A DNA stretch of 64,000 bases from Pseudomonas defluvii (lineage in GTDB: Bacteria > Pseudomonadota > Gammaproteobacteria > Pseudomonadales > Pseudomonadaceae). A program made the position numbers and the translations under genes. The stretch covers positions 59,294 to 123,293 of the forward strand of contig NZ_MBPN01000001.1 in NCBI RefSeq assembly GCF_001695625.1, given 5' to 3'. Below are positions 39,301-46,997 of this stretch, in pieces; the stretch's first letter is position 1, and every line of letters begins with the position of its first letter. Below the pieces are notes generated by a model, which ran no database searches, was not told the origin of the DNA, and was given only the letters and a program-made list of their open reading frames with translations.

Positions 39301-42099
39301 ATGGATGACCATGACCTGGTTACCACCATCAAGCGGCAGATGCATACTCTGAAGGGCGCTGCAGCTATGGCAGAGGCAGCTTCGATCAGAGAGATTACCC
39401 ATTACATGGAAAGCCTCTTCGAGAGTCTTTCCCTGAGCATCATTCCTGCATCAGATGACTGCGCCAGGCTGGTCGAGTATGTTTTGGTCGCATTGGATCA
39501 AATGACTAGCGCGATGCGTCGCGCTGTCGGGTACGAAGTTCCCTCGGCCTTGATCCGTTGCGTTGAAGCTGCAGTCCAGCATAATCGAGTGGATCTTGGC
39601 CTTCTTGCTCAAGAGCCCTGCACAGCCGGCGAGGTCCTCCTTCAAGATATCCAGCTAGAGAAGGTGGCCACCCAAGATGCCAGGGCCGAAACCCTAGAAG
39701 CTTGTGAAGCACAATCTATCGCAGAGCTTGAAGAAGAAACGCCTAAGACTGAAGAGTTCGAGCAAGGCATCGTCCATCCTCAGGGTGAGGAAATATCTTT
39801 GGCGGAGGAAGAGTCAGGACACAAAAAGACTCGTCGCAGGTCTCGAGGAAAAGGTGGTGCAAAACGTCACGCGGCCCGTATGGCAGCTCACGCTCAACCC
39901 GCTCAGGAAGACAGTCTGGTGGTGTCCTCGGAGCCGGAAGACTCAGTCGAGGTCGAGAGTCCAGCTTTGCCCGCCGTCCCGGAAGCTACCCCCGAAGAGT
40001 CTGGCAAGTCAGTGCCGGCACCTGTAGCAATTCCCGAACTCGTTGAAGTCCCACCGTCAATTTCTGCCGTTACTGTACAAGAGCAGGAAGTACACCATGA
40101 GCCAGAGCGGCAAAGCAGAACTCTTCGCGAGTCGGTCGAAGGCATAACCTCTAAATCTGCCCCAACCAAGCCTGTCAGCAGCTCGGTGATTCGCGAGATC
40201 CTGGCGAAAGCCCATGACTCCATCCACGGTGTCGGCAGCAAACGTCGAAGCGGTGGCTCGGAAAAAATCAAAGTGGATCAGCGACTACTGGACACTGCAG
40301 TCGAGCAGTCCAGCGAGCTGACCGCAGCCCGATATCGCCAACAGGCGCTGCATGCCGAGTTGATGATGATCGTAACTATCATTCGGGAGAAGCTTGAGGC
40401 GCAACAGTTGAACCACATGAAGTTCACCAGCGCCCTGCGTCTTCACACAAACCAACCCGTTCCAACCGCCTTGGCCCATCAATCGGCAGGTGATTTTCAG
40501 CTTGAGCGATTCAATGATCTTTCAGCTCTCAATGTGACCATGGGGGCTCAACTGGCCCAGACCATCCAAGACGTCGAGGAAATGTTCGCACAGGGCAAGC
40601 TGATCAAAGACTCCTACCGTCAACAGGCGGGGCTCATCAGCAGCCTGCAACGAGATCTTCTCGATAGCCGCCTAGTACCGTTCCAAAACATTCGTCCAGC
40701 CCTGACCAACCTCATCGAGCGTGAGTCTTCAAAACTAGGGAAGAAAGTAGACACCGTTTTCACCGGTGGCGACGTAATCGTGGACAAAGTCATGCTCGAT
40801 GCTGTGCGTGATCCACTGGTCCACCTACTCAACAATGCTCTCGACCATGGTATCGAGCCTGAAGCACAGCGGATTGCTCAAGGGAAATCCGCGCATGGCA
40901 GCCTGGAGGTAAACGTCTGCCGACGAGCTAAGAACATCGTCATCACTGTCAAGGACGATGGCAAAGGCATCGATACCACGATGATCAAGGCTAAGGCACT
41001 GGAGAAAGGCATCATCAGGCAGGATGATCAACTGACCGAATCGGATCTCCTGAGACTCATCACTCACAATGGGTTCTCTACTGCAGCAAAAGTTTCTCAG
41101 CTGTCCGGCCGCGGTGTTGGTATGGACATTGTCGCTACGACGGTAGAAAGCATGGGCGGCCGGCTGGTAATTGACAGCAAGGTAGGCTGGGGTACGACCT
41201 TCACTTTGGAAATGCCATTCACTATCGGCTCGAACCGAGCTCTCATCTGCCGTACGGGCAGTCAATGGTTTGCGATTCCCAGCTACACCATGTACCAGAT
41301 CATCCAGTGCTCCCGAGCCGATCTGGAAAAACAGCGGTTGGAGAAGGGGAAAGCGGTACTTCATCACGAAGGAAAGTCCTTCGAGGTTGTGCATCTGGCC
41401 GACCTACTTGCAATGCCTGAGATGCGTTCCACTCACGATTTGGACCAGGAGGTCCTGGTCATTCTGTGTCAACAAGGCGAAATGGCTATTGGTATTGAGG
41501 TCGACAGCACTGATTCAATGCCCGAGATCCACATCAGGAAGCTGGACGGCATCCTTTCCAAAGTGCGCGGGATCATTGGCGAGACAGAGATGCAAGACGG
41601 TTCGCCGGTCTTCGTCATCGATGTCATGGAGCTGGTGAGGCTCAACCTCAAGCGGACAGACACCGGCTTCAAGGTTCGGCAAAACCGTGTCAAGTCTGTG
41701 AAACGAGATCTAAAACCGGTCTGCCTCGTCGTTGACGATGCTACGAGTTATCGCAAGCTGTTGCAGAAGCACTTCGAGGCTCGTGGCTATACGGTCATTA
41801 CTGCCCGCGACGGGCAGGACGCAATGGACATGCTCCCTCTCGAGAGACTCCCCGAAATCGTCATGGTGGACATGGAAATGCCTCGAATGACTGGCTTGGA
41901 ACTCACAAAGGCACTGCGAGCCCGGGCTGAATTCAATGAGGTACCAATCATCATGCTCACCACTCGCACAAATCTCGAGGACGAGGCCCTGCGAGCTGGC
42001 GTAAACGTTTATCTGAACAAGCCGTGCGACAGCATCGCGCTCGATAACGCGATTGCAGAAGTTCGCCCAGAACAAGCATTGCAAGGGTCAGCTGCATGA
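36334..42099 (+). CDS. chpA: ChpA-like hybrid chemosensory histidine kinase
   Basis: 1921 aa. A long N-terminal half of Hpt-like helical domains, several without a phospho-His; clear Hpt sites at about 811 (HTLHGIS) and 1005 (HTLKGAA). An acidic and basic low-complexity linker (about 1130-1280), dimerisation and catalytic region with LLNNALDHGIE near 1500, VKDDGKGID near 1540 and SGRGVGMDI near 1590. CheW-like domain about 1630-1785, C-terminal receiver about 1795-1912 (CLVVDDATSY, phosphoacceptor in MVDMEMP near 1845). Two dispersed motif copies encode PVSHAKP at about 904-910 and 926-932. Couples signals to pilus motors. Confidence 0.92.
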   Translation: MPKNVHAAHLSWIRPPIIKSVEIAKASIDTYFKKHADLQNPPQGAQAEWFANQKKAMADAFRNISEHVELIHSALTVCDSPGGSALSVEMRVVCTSVQEKLLEEEKVAPAILAMMSGMIMLPNYLKMVIDGAPDAPGILSRQINEIREVRGVPLLVEDSLPPSMLSFEFVDPPRKIHNVDDARQQEVFSTSSRRFQTAFSSYIGTQNKGALADMRQVLRELQEVSHKPEVGDFWWVGECLLEALAIGGLRSGGNTVSQVRMLSVAVQKIGLGGEEAALEVLGIDRFKSLLYVLSLSSKSTPSIEAALRVFNVGKSVDTDSLAKLQSKLESTEATTIADVVLELKPLLDAAMVSLGRALGARSDDIFSVQLSAYSAAMRSVANVFYMVGEDELAGVANKSIALVAGKEGISAIAAEVVDDLKSYILYLDERINLINENDATKALNIEGVGADVLDTLVSECLIEVVKTRRSVSVHVESGIGQDELKDGLASLVNTAAALKFSGAEQVGDLLGAVCSGMVGLLDNAELTYSPELDLLAKALVAIEMYLEAIKSKLEPDPENLTKAAEALRELGIDFTEVAPVTTNELLIKFEAAQEEVREDDDPFLTELFELRSVFEDSFTSLDLRSRSSIEQLYKAADRLSMAARMHGHESFGKIASGVAAFSKGVTNRALKEDFDHAEEHDLLRSGVEMCLRCMDEYSLRNKVSLFVKDVADALMAKADPEMQLAYTSHPEIPASSTNATHQPAVQNKLEQVVAEPDAVILAHEQEREMPEGVDPVLIDIFRQEFTEQYAAMSAYLKSGRKDVNEAFCRVAHTLHGISSSADCLPLASAFAALETRLFQLRSEEAELLQGDVEALLDFLADAERFQQAFPWKTETPALHSWLEVVQALGCGAEEAEYVEVAQVTPVSHAKPEPDAPQESHQPENLNPVSHAKPGNSESDDVQESTTKHAQQPSAPPAIEYNPEMAEFYIEEAEEVLPQLQLNVDRWMGQMDDHDLVTTIKRQMHTLKGAAAMAEAASIREITHYMESLFESLSLSIIPASDDCARLVEYVLVALDQMTSAMRRAVGYEVPSALIRCVEAAVQHNRVDLGLLAQEPCTAGEVLLQDIQLEKVATQDARAETLEACEAQSIAELEEETPKTEEFEQGIVHPQGEEISLAEEESGHKKTRRRSRGKGGAKRHAARMAAHAQPAQEDSLVVSSEPEDSVEVESPALPAVPEATPEESGKSVPAPVAIPELVEVPPSISAVTVQEQEVHHEPERQSRTLRESVEGITSKSAPTKPVSSSVIREILAKAHDSIHGVGSKRRSGGSEKIKVDQRLLDTAVEQSSELTAARYRQQALHAELMMIVTIIREKLEAQQLNHMKFTSALRLHTNQPVPTALAHQSAGDFQLERFNDLSALNVTMGAQLAQTIQDVEEMFAQGKLIKDSYRQQAGLISSLQRDLLDSRLVPFQNIRPALTNLIERESSKLGKKVDTVFTGGDVIVDKVMLDAVRDPLVHLLNNALDHGIEPEAQRIAQGKSAHGSLEVNVCRRAKNIVITVKDDGKGIDTTMIKAKALEKGIIRQDDQLTESDLLRLITHNGFSTAAKVSQLSGRGVGMDIVATTVESMGGRLVIDSKVGWGTTFTLEMPFTIGSNRALICRTGSQWFAIPSYTMYQIIQCSRADLEKQRLEKGKAVLHHEGKSFEVVHLADLLAMPEMRSTHDLDQEVLVILCQQGEMAIGIEVDSTDSMPEIHIRKLDGILSKVRGIIGETEMQDGSPVFVIDVMELVRLNLKRTDTGFKVRQNRVKSVKRDLKPVCLVVDDATSYRKLLQKHFEARGYTVITARDGQDAMDMLPLERLPEIVMVDMEMPRMTGLELTKALRARAEFNEVPIIMLTTRTNLEDEALRAGVNVYLNKPCDSIALDNAIAEVRPEQALQGSAA
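39049..39064. repeat. SphI-centred 16-bp motif, copy 9 (in chpA)
   Basis: GTTTCGCATGCTAAAC, exact consensus, encoding VSHAK in an interdomain linker. Confidence 0.85.
39115..39130. repeat. SphI-centred 16-bp motif, copy 10 (in chpA)
   Basis: GTTTCGCATGCTAAAC, identical to the copy 66 bp (22 codons) upstream, in the same reading frame and again encoding VSHAK. Confidence 0.85.
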
Positions 42100-43028
42100 G
42101 AGTCGGTATCATTTCAACTAGCAACGTCCAAGTGGCTCTCATCCAAGAGGTTCTCTCGCCAGTTGTCGGAGAACTCACGGTCTATGACATGAGCCACGTG
42201 GAGAATGGAGACCTGTCAGCGACTGGCGTTCACGCACTGATCGTCGACTTCAGCGACGAGGCGATTCTCAACTCAGAAGATGTCCTCGAAATGTTGGGAC
42301 GAGATGAGCCTGTCTGTGTGCTCAACGAACGTGAGTTGTATTCGATGAGCGCTGCAGAACGTCAGGCCTGGTGCAACAAGCTTGTCGATGAGCTTAAGCG
42401 AAGCATCCCCGACCTCGCAGAAAGCTTAGATGCGAGGAAAGCCGAAATTGAATCCCGAAACGCGAACGACACCTGGGTGATCGGCTGTAGCTCTGGCGGG
42501 CCTCAAGCTATCCGGGATTTTCTTGGCGAGTTACCCACGTTGCCAGTCAGTATTTTCTTGGTCCAGCACCTCACCGAAGCTGCATTCAACACCTATGTCC
42601 AGCGGGTACGCGAATGTACCTCGCGGTGGGAGGTAGTCGCGGCCGAGCATGGCGCCAAGCTTAAGGCCGGTACCATCTTCGTTGTCCCCCGTGACACCAC
42701 AGTTGAAGTACGAAGCGGGGTGATCCAACTCCGGCCGGTCAAGCCAAACACCTACAGCCCGTCGATTAACAGCGTGATTCGGTCTGTGTTCAGTTCGATT
42801 GCAGGGAAGCTTGGAGTGATCATCCTCACCGGGATGGGGGATGACGGTGCCTCGGGAATTCGTGATCTGAAAGGAAAGGCGAAGATCGTTATGGCCCAGG
42901 ATGCGGAGTCCAGCCAGGCCCGTTCGATGCCTGATGCTGCTAGGGAAACTGGGGCTGTATCCTTCTCGGGTAAACCGGCCGAGCTTGCCCGACATATGTA
43001 CCGGATGTACGGCATCGGGAATCACTGA
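42096..43028 (+). CDS. chpB: ChpB/CheB-like methylesterase
   Basis: 310 aa, ATGA overlap with chpA. The N-terminal domain lacks a recognisable receiver phosphorylation site. The C-terminal CheB domain has the catalytic Ser (GCSSGGPQA near 131), His (LVQHLTEA near 155) and Asp (LTGMGDDGASG near 250). Removes methyl groups from the PilJ-like receptor. Last gene of the Chp operon; a terminator follows. Confidence 0.88.
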   Translation: MRVGIISTSNVQVALIQEVLSPVVGELTVYDMSHVENGDLSATGVHALIVDFSDEAILNSEDVLEMLGRDEPVCVLNERELYSMSAAERQAWCNKLVDELKRSIPDLAESLDARKAEIESRNANDTWVIGCSSGGPQAIRDFLGELPTLPVSIFLVQHLTEAAFNTYVQRVRECTSRWEVVAAEHGAKLKAGTIFVVPRDTTVEVRSGVIQLRPVKPNTYSPSINSVIRSVFSSIAGKLGVIILTGMGDDGASGIRDLKGKAKIVMAQDAESSQARSMPDAARETGAVSFSGKPAELARHMYRMYGIGNH

Positions 43029-43039
43029 TCACAAAACAG

Positions 43040-43063
43040 AAGGCCGCCCAAATTGGCGGCCTT
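43040..43063. terminator. Bidirectional terminator between chpB and recA
   Basis: Stem AAGGCCGCC/GGCGGCCTT with A and T runs on both sides; it lies between convergent genes. Confidence 0.88.
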
Positions 43064-43073
43064 TTCAGTTGGT

Positions 43074-44103
43074 CTATGCAACCTCTTGATCGTCATCACC
43101 AGGAGAGTCGGTGATCACCGCAACACCGGTGATTTTCTGGCTGCGGAGCTTCGCCTCAATCTCATCGCTGACCGCGGGATTCTCCTGCAGATACTGGCAG
43201 GCATTCGCCTTGCCTTGGCCGATCTTCTGACCTGCGTAGCTGTACCAAGCCCCCGACTTCTCGATCAAGCCACCAGCTACCCCAAGATCAACAATCTCAC
43301 CGAGCTTGTTGATACCCTTCCCATAGAGGATTTGGAATTCAGCCTGGCGGAATGGTGGAGAAACTTTGTTCTTCACCACCTTCACCCGGGTTTCGTTCCC
43401 GATCTGCTCATCGCCATCTTTCACCGATCCGGTACGACGAATGTCCAGGCGCACAGAGGCGTAGAACTTCAGGGCGTTACCCCCGGTGGTGGTTTCCGGG
43501 TTGCCAAACATCACGCCGATCTTCATGCGGATCTGGTTGATGAAGATGACCAGGCAGTTGGCGTTCTTGATGTTGCCGGTGATCTTGCGCAGCGCCTGGG
43601 ACATCAGGCGGGCCTGCAGGCCGACCGCCCATCTCGCCTTCGATCTCGGCCTTGGGCACCAGCGCCGCCACGGAGTCGACGATGATTACGTCCACCGCGT
43701 TGGAGCGCACCAGCATGTCGGTGATTTCCAGGGCCTGCTCGCCAGTGTCCGGCTGCGAGACCAGCAGGTCGTCAACGTTGACGCCCAGCTTGCCGGCGTA
43801 ATCCGGGTCCAGCGCGTGCTCGGCGTCGACGAAGGCGCAGGTGGCGCCCTGCCGCTGGGCTTCGGCGATGACCGACAGGGTCAGGGTGGTCTTGCCCGAG
43901 GATTCCGGGCCGTAGATTTCTACGATCCGACCTTTCGGCAGGCCTCCGATGCCCAAGGCGATATCCAACCCCATGGAGCCGGTTGGGATTGCCGGAATGG
44001 TCTGGCGCTCGTGGTCGCCCATGCGCATTACAGCGCCCTTGCCGAATTGTTTTTCGATCTGGCCCAGTGCCGCCTGAAGGGCCTTGTTCCGTTGCTCATT
44101 CAT
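43074..44103 (-). pseudogene. recA: recA homologue interrupted by a frameshift
   Basis: Two adjoining minus-strand frames together give a full-length RecA (about 345 aa if the frame is restored). The first (from ATG 44103) has [20 protein letters not shown], Walker [10 protein letters not shown] and [12 protein letters not shown]; it runs off frame after EIEGEMG. The second resumes [12 protein letters not shown] and includes [20 protein letters not shown]. Compared with the usual [20 protein letters not shown], about 8 bp are missing near 43621-43630. As written, the product would lose DNA-binding loops and the C-terminal domain. A sequencing error is the alternative. Bases around 43480-43920 are visibly richer in GC than the ends. 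Confidence 0.85.
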
Positions 44104-44140
44104 GGAATTTCTCCGTTCTGTGGACGCGGGATGCGTGAGT

Positions 44141-44443
44141 TCAATTTCGGCCGGTTTCATATGTGCCAGAACCCAAGACTTGTCGAATTGCTTTGGCTTG
44201 ATCACCAAGGCATTTGCCGAGTGATTGATTGAGCAGCTCAAGAGCTCCAGGGTTTGCTCGGTTGATCAGATCGCGCAAAAAGTCCTCCTGCAGATCTTCA
44301 TCTGCTGGGAAGGACACTGGATCGAAATCAGCGCGAATAATCGTTGCCACGCCCAGCTTGGTCGTTACCTGGATGGTCTGTGGGTCGAGGCGTGTTGCGA
44401 ACTGGCGAAGAAGGGGAGAGGTGGTGATTTGGAAGCTGTCCAT
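44141..44443 (-). CDS. Hypothetical protein, 100 aa
   Basis: 100 aa from ATG 44443 after GAGGACCAATCT. Soluble, mixed; ends [11 protein letters not shown], where GSGT is encoded by the class-B promoter element that serves recA downstream. No family is recognised. Confidence 0.65.
   Translation of the reverse strand: MDSFQITTSPLLRQFATRLDPQTIQVTTKLGVATIIRADFDPVSFPADEDLQEDFLRDLINRANPGALELLNQSLGKCLGDQAKAIRQVLGSGTYETGRN
44162..44173 (-). promoter_or_regulatory. Class-B element upstream of recA
   Basis: Minus strand GGTTCTGGCACA, 58 bp upstream of the recA start, overlapping the end of the 100-aa gene. A CCGAAATTG segment follows after 11 bp. Confidence 0.6.
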
Positions 44444-44505
44444 AGATTGGTCCTCATGTGGCACTTGAGACCAATCTATGGATATCTGGATGTGGCAGAA
44501 GCAAC

Positions 44506-45507
44506 TCAACCGCAGATTGTTGGGGAGCAAACCCCCATGATCTCTTCGTACTCTTTGCAGCAGACCACAGGAGTCCACCACACGAAGGCATACAGCTCCT
44601 CAAGGGAGACGGGGTATAGCCTCATGGCTGTGTCCAGGAGAGCGCTGCCGGCCTTGAAGCCGACGGTTGGCCAGGGTTGAGTCTGCTGTAGCTTTCCTAC
44701 AGAGAGGGCCGCGCTGAAGGGGAAGGTGCCGATTGTGAAGCCGCTGAGGTGGATTGCTCGGTAAGCGGCAATTCCGGCAGCGATCGCCGCGTTGTCGTTA
44801 TGGGAAGCCATTTGCCGGGGATATAGACCACCCCACTGTCCGATGCAGATTTCCATTCCAGGAATGGAGAATGAGCCAGTAAGCGGATTGCAAATCACTC
44901 CCGCAATGGCTTCTGCTGCCGCTATGTCCCTGCATCCGGTGTTCCAAGTGGGGTCGAACTCGGTGCTGTAGAGCAGCTTCGGGAAGCAGTTCGGCAGGGC
45001 TGAATTGAACGCACTGACGCCCTTTGACACGATAGGGTTGGCCACTGCACCGCACATGTCGAATTTAGAGGTCAGGGAAAAGTTAGTGGTGCGAGCAGCA
45101 TCAACACCACAAAGCTTGCACGACTGATAGCCCATTGCGATGTCAATCGCCCAGTCCGGCAATTGCCAGATACGGACTGCCATCGATGTGTAATCGTTGT
45201 TGTCCGTGCCCACACTGAGTGGGCCACCAATGGGTTGGCCGAGTACCGTATCTCCACCCCCTTTGATCACTTCCACCAACGCTACTGGCTGGTAATGAGA
45301 GACGATCAGATGGTCTGGGCAGAAATGGCAGCATGGCCCGAAAATTTTGTACTCGAGGGTGATGGGGTCGATGAAAAGAAGAGTGGCGATGCTGGCACTC
45401 ATCGCGGCTGCTTCCTGAGTTTTCACCCCAAACCCAATGGCGGCTGCAGCGCTGGCTGCAGCCGACATCTTCACGAAGCGTCGACGGGAGACTTCCAATT
45501 CACTCAC
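44506..45507 (-). CDS. TraU-like conjugation protein with a Tat signal
   Basis: 333 aa from GTG 45507. The N-terminus SRRRFVKMSAAASAAAAIGFG is a twin-arginine signal. The mature part is Cys-rich (PCCHFCPDH, SCKLCGVD, NTGCRD, VVCCKEY) with HYQPVALVEVIKG near 75-90 and GQWGGLYPRQ near 225, which resemble TraU-family mating-pair-formation proteins. If correct, it acts in the periplasm during conjugation. A Tat signal is unusual for TraU (normally Sec). Confidence 0.6.
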   Translation of the reverse strand: MSELEVSRRRFVKMSAAASAAAAIGFGVKTQEAAAMSASIATLLFIDPITLEYKIFGPCCHFCPDHLIVSHYQPVALVEVIKGGGDTVLGQPIGGPLSVGTDNNDYTSMAVRIWQLPDWAIDIAMGYQSCKLCGVDAARTTNFSLTSKFDMCGAVANPIVSKGVSAFNSALPNCFPKLLYSTEFDPTWNTGCRDIAAAEAIAGVICNPLTGSFSIPGMEICIGQWGGLYPRQMASHNDNAAIAAGIAAYRAIHLSGFTIGTFPFSAALSVGKLQQTQPWPTVGFKAGSALLDTAMRLYPVSLEELYAFVWWTPVVCCKEYEEIMGVCSPTICG

Positions 45508-45526
45508 CTACAGAACAAGGGTTTGG

Positions 45527-45549
45527 TCTAATAGTGGGTTGGGAGTGCC
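45527..45549 (-). promoter_or_regulatory. Class-A promoter element of the TraU-like gene
   Basis: Minus strand GGCAC, 8 bp, CACTATTAGA, 20 bp upstream of the GTG start. Confidence 0.68.
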
Positions 45550-45551
45550 CC

Positions 45552-46097
45552 TCAGTTGAGGTTCCAGCACATACCCGGGAAGCCCACACTGACCATCGGC
45601 ATGCTTCCGTCAGCGTCAAACTGGTCATCGCCGTCTGGCGACATCACGTTCACCGTCGGTTCTCCGTCCTGGATGTCGACCATCACCATTACATGCTCTA
45701 GGTCGGTACCAGGTTTACGACCCGTGATGTAGACCGCTTCCCGGGATACGTAGGCTGTGAGTCGAGCTCGGAGCCTGTCAGCCCCGAATTGTCCTGCTGC
45801 AGGTGCCAGAGCAACCATGGCCCCAGAGACGTTCAAGGCCATGTCATGGCGAACCTCAAATTCAAGGTTCCCTACCCGGGCCTGGCCTCTAGTGCTCCAT
45901 GCCTCTCCGCGGAATTCATAGGAGCAGTAGCCAGACTCACCAAAAGTCACTGGCTGGTTGAGTCGAGCTTTGAACTGCTCCAGCGCCAGCTTTTCCACTT
46001 CCTCTGGGTGGCAGTGACTGGGCACACGCACCTTCACCGTTCCGTTGAGGTTTACCGGTACCTCGATTGTCTGAAACGAATCGTCGTTGTCACGCAT
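45552..46097 (-). CDS. Hypothetical protein, 181 aa
   Basis: 181 aa from ATG 46097 after CAGGAGTAGTTCT. Soluble, beta-rich in the second half; begins MRDNDDSFQTIEVPVNL. Its 3' end lies just upstream of the TraU-like promoter. Not recognised. Confidence 0.65.
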   Translation of the reverse strand: MRDNDDSFQTIEVPVNLNGTVKVRVPSHCHPEEVEKLALEQFKARLNQPVTFGESGYCSYEFRGEAWSTRGQARVGNLEFEVRHDMALNVSGAMVALAPAAGQFGADRLRARLTAYVSREAVYITGRKPGTDLEHVMVMVDIQDGEPTVNVMSPDGDDQFDADGSMPMVSVGFPGMCWNLN

Positions 46098-46169
46098 AGA
46101 ACTACTCCTGTGGCTGATGATGCGCATTTTGGAGATGTTCAGGTGTGCCACCAGCGTGACCGAAAAAGA

Positions 46170-46192
46170 GGCACCCTCGAGACACTATTAGG
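46170..46192 (+). promoter_or_regulatory. Class-A promoter element
   Basis: GGCAC, 8 bp, CACTATTAGG, 24 bp upstream of the GTG start of the 153-aa membrane protein. Confidence 0.68.
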
Positions 46193-46215
46193 ACAAGGAA
46201 AATGAGGATAGAAAC

Positions 46216-46677
46216 GTGGAATCTCAGATTTTGGGCGTCATCGGATCAGTGCTTCTTCTCGGTGCCATAGCCGCCCTATGGATCGGTCGACTGAATAGTG
46301 CCGCGGGGAAGGCTTCAGCTGGCGAAGAAGCGCATAGCAGTAACCACCATCTGGACGAAACGCTTCCAGCAAAGCCGAAAATCAACATGGTTCCCCATGT
46401 ATCTGCTACGCCGGTTCAGGCTTCCCCTACAGAGCCTGAACGGGTGATCGAGATGGCGAAAGCGGAAGTACATGTGGAAGAGCCCGTACTCGTCACCAGG
46501 CCGGAGGTGGATTGTGACGATGCAGCTATGAACCTCCAGCTAGCAGACCAGCTGCTGGTTGTCGGTGACTTCGAAGGTGTCGCCGAGTACGCCAAGCTCG
46601 TCCTTGAGATGGATACCGCATCGGTAAGGCAACGCGATCGAGCTCAGATCCTATTGAGACGAGAGATGGCTCGTTGA
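46216..46677 (+). CDS. Single-pass membrane protein with helical C-terminus
   Basis: 153 aa from GTG 46216 (GAGGATAGAAAC upstream). Membrane helix at about 6-25 (LGVIGSVLLLGAIAALWIG), a Pro/Ala/Glu-rich linker, then a helical tail (NLQLADQLLVVGDFEGVAEY) that recalls the short C-terminal helical motif of FimV-type proteins. That comparison is weak. Overlaps the opposite-strand gene by 34 bp. Confidence 0.6.
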   Translation: MESQILGVIGSVLLLGAIAALWIGRLNSAAGKASAGEEAHSSNHHLDETLPAKPKINMVPHVSATPVQASPTEPERVIEMAKAEVHVEEPVLVTRPEVDCDDAAMNLQLADQLLVVGDFEGVAEYAKLVLEMDTASVRQRDRAQILLRREMAR

Positions 46678-46997
46678 AATTTCATTACTGTTACCGCCGC
46701 ACGTACATGCCGATCGACGCGAAACGCAATGAATCCCTCATCATCAGTCACATCAAAGCCAGGTGAGCTGCGCCATACGCAGTTCTTCTTCGACACCTGG
46801 ATCAGACTTGCTCCCACGACTAGGCAGAACTGATCTTCGGCCACCGCGTAACTGTGGGCCAATCGCACATTGGATTCCGGCATTTTCAGAGTGAAGTGGA
46901 GATCGCCATCATCCATCAAGTCGGCGCCGATGAAGGTGCCAAGAACTCCAAAAGCCTCGATCTCAGCACCGTACAGAGGCAGGCTCAAATTACTCAT
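46644..46997 (-). CDS. Hypothetical protein, 117 aa
   Basis: 117 aa from ATG 46997, coupled to the sigma-factor gene by an ATGA overlap, so it is the third gene of the dnaN-sigma operon. Soluble, beta-rich. A gene directly coupled to a sigma factor could encode its regulator, but no anti-sigma motif is visible. Confidence 0.65.
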   Translation of the reverse strand: MSNLSLPLYGAEIEAFGVLGTFIGADLMDDGDLHFTLKMPESNVRLAHSYAVAEDQFCLVVGASLIQVSKKNCVWRSSPGFDVTDDEGFIAFRVDRHVRAAVTVMKFQRAISRLNRI

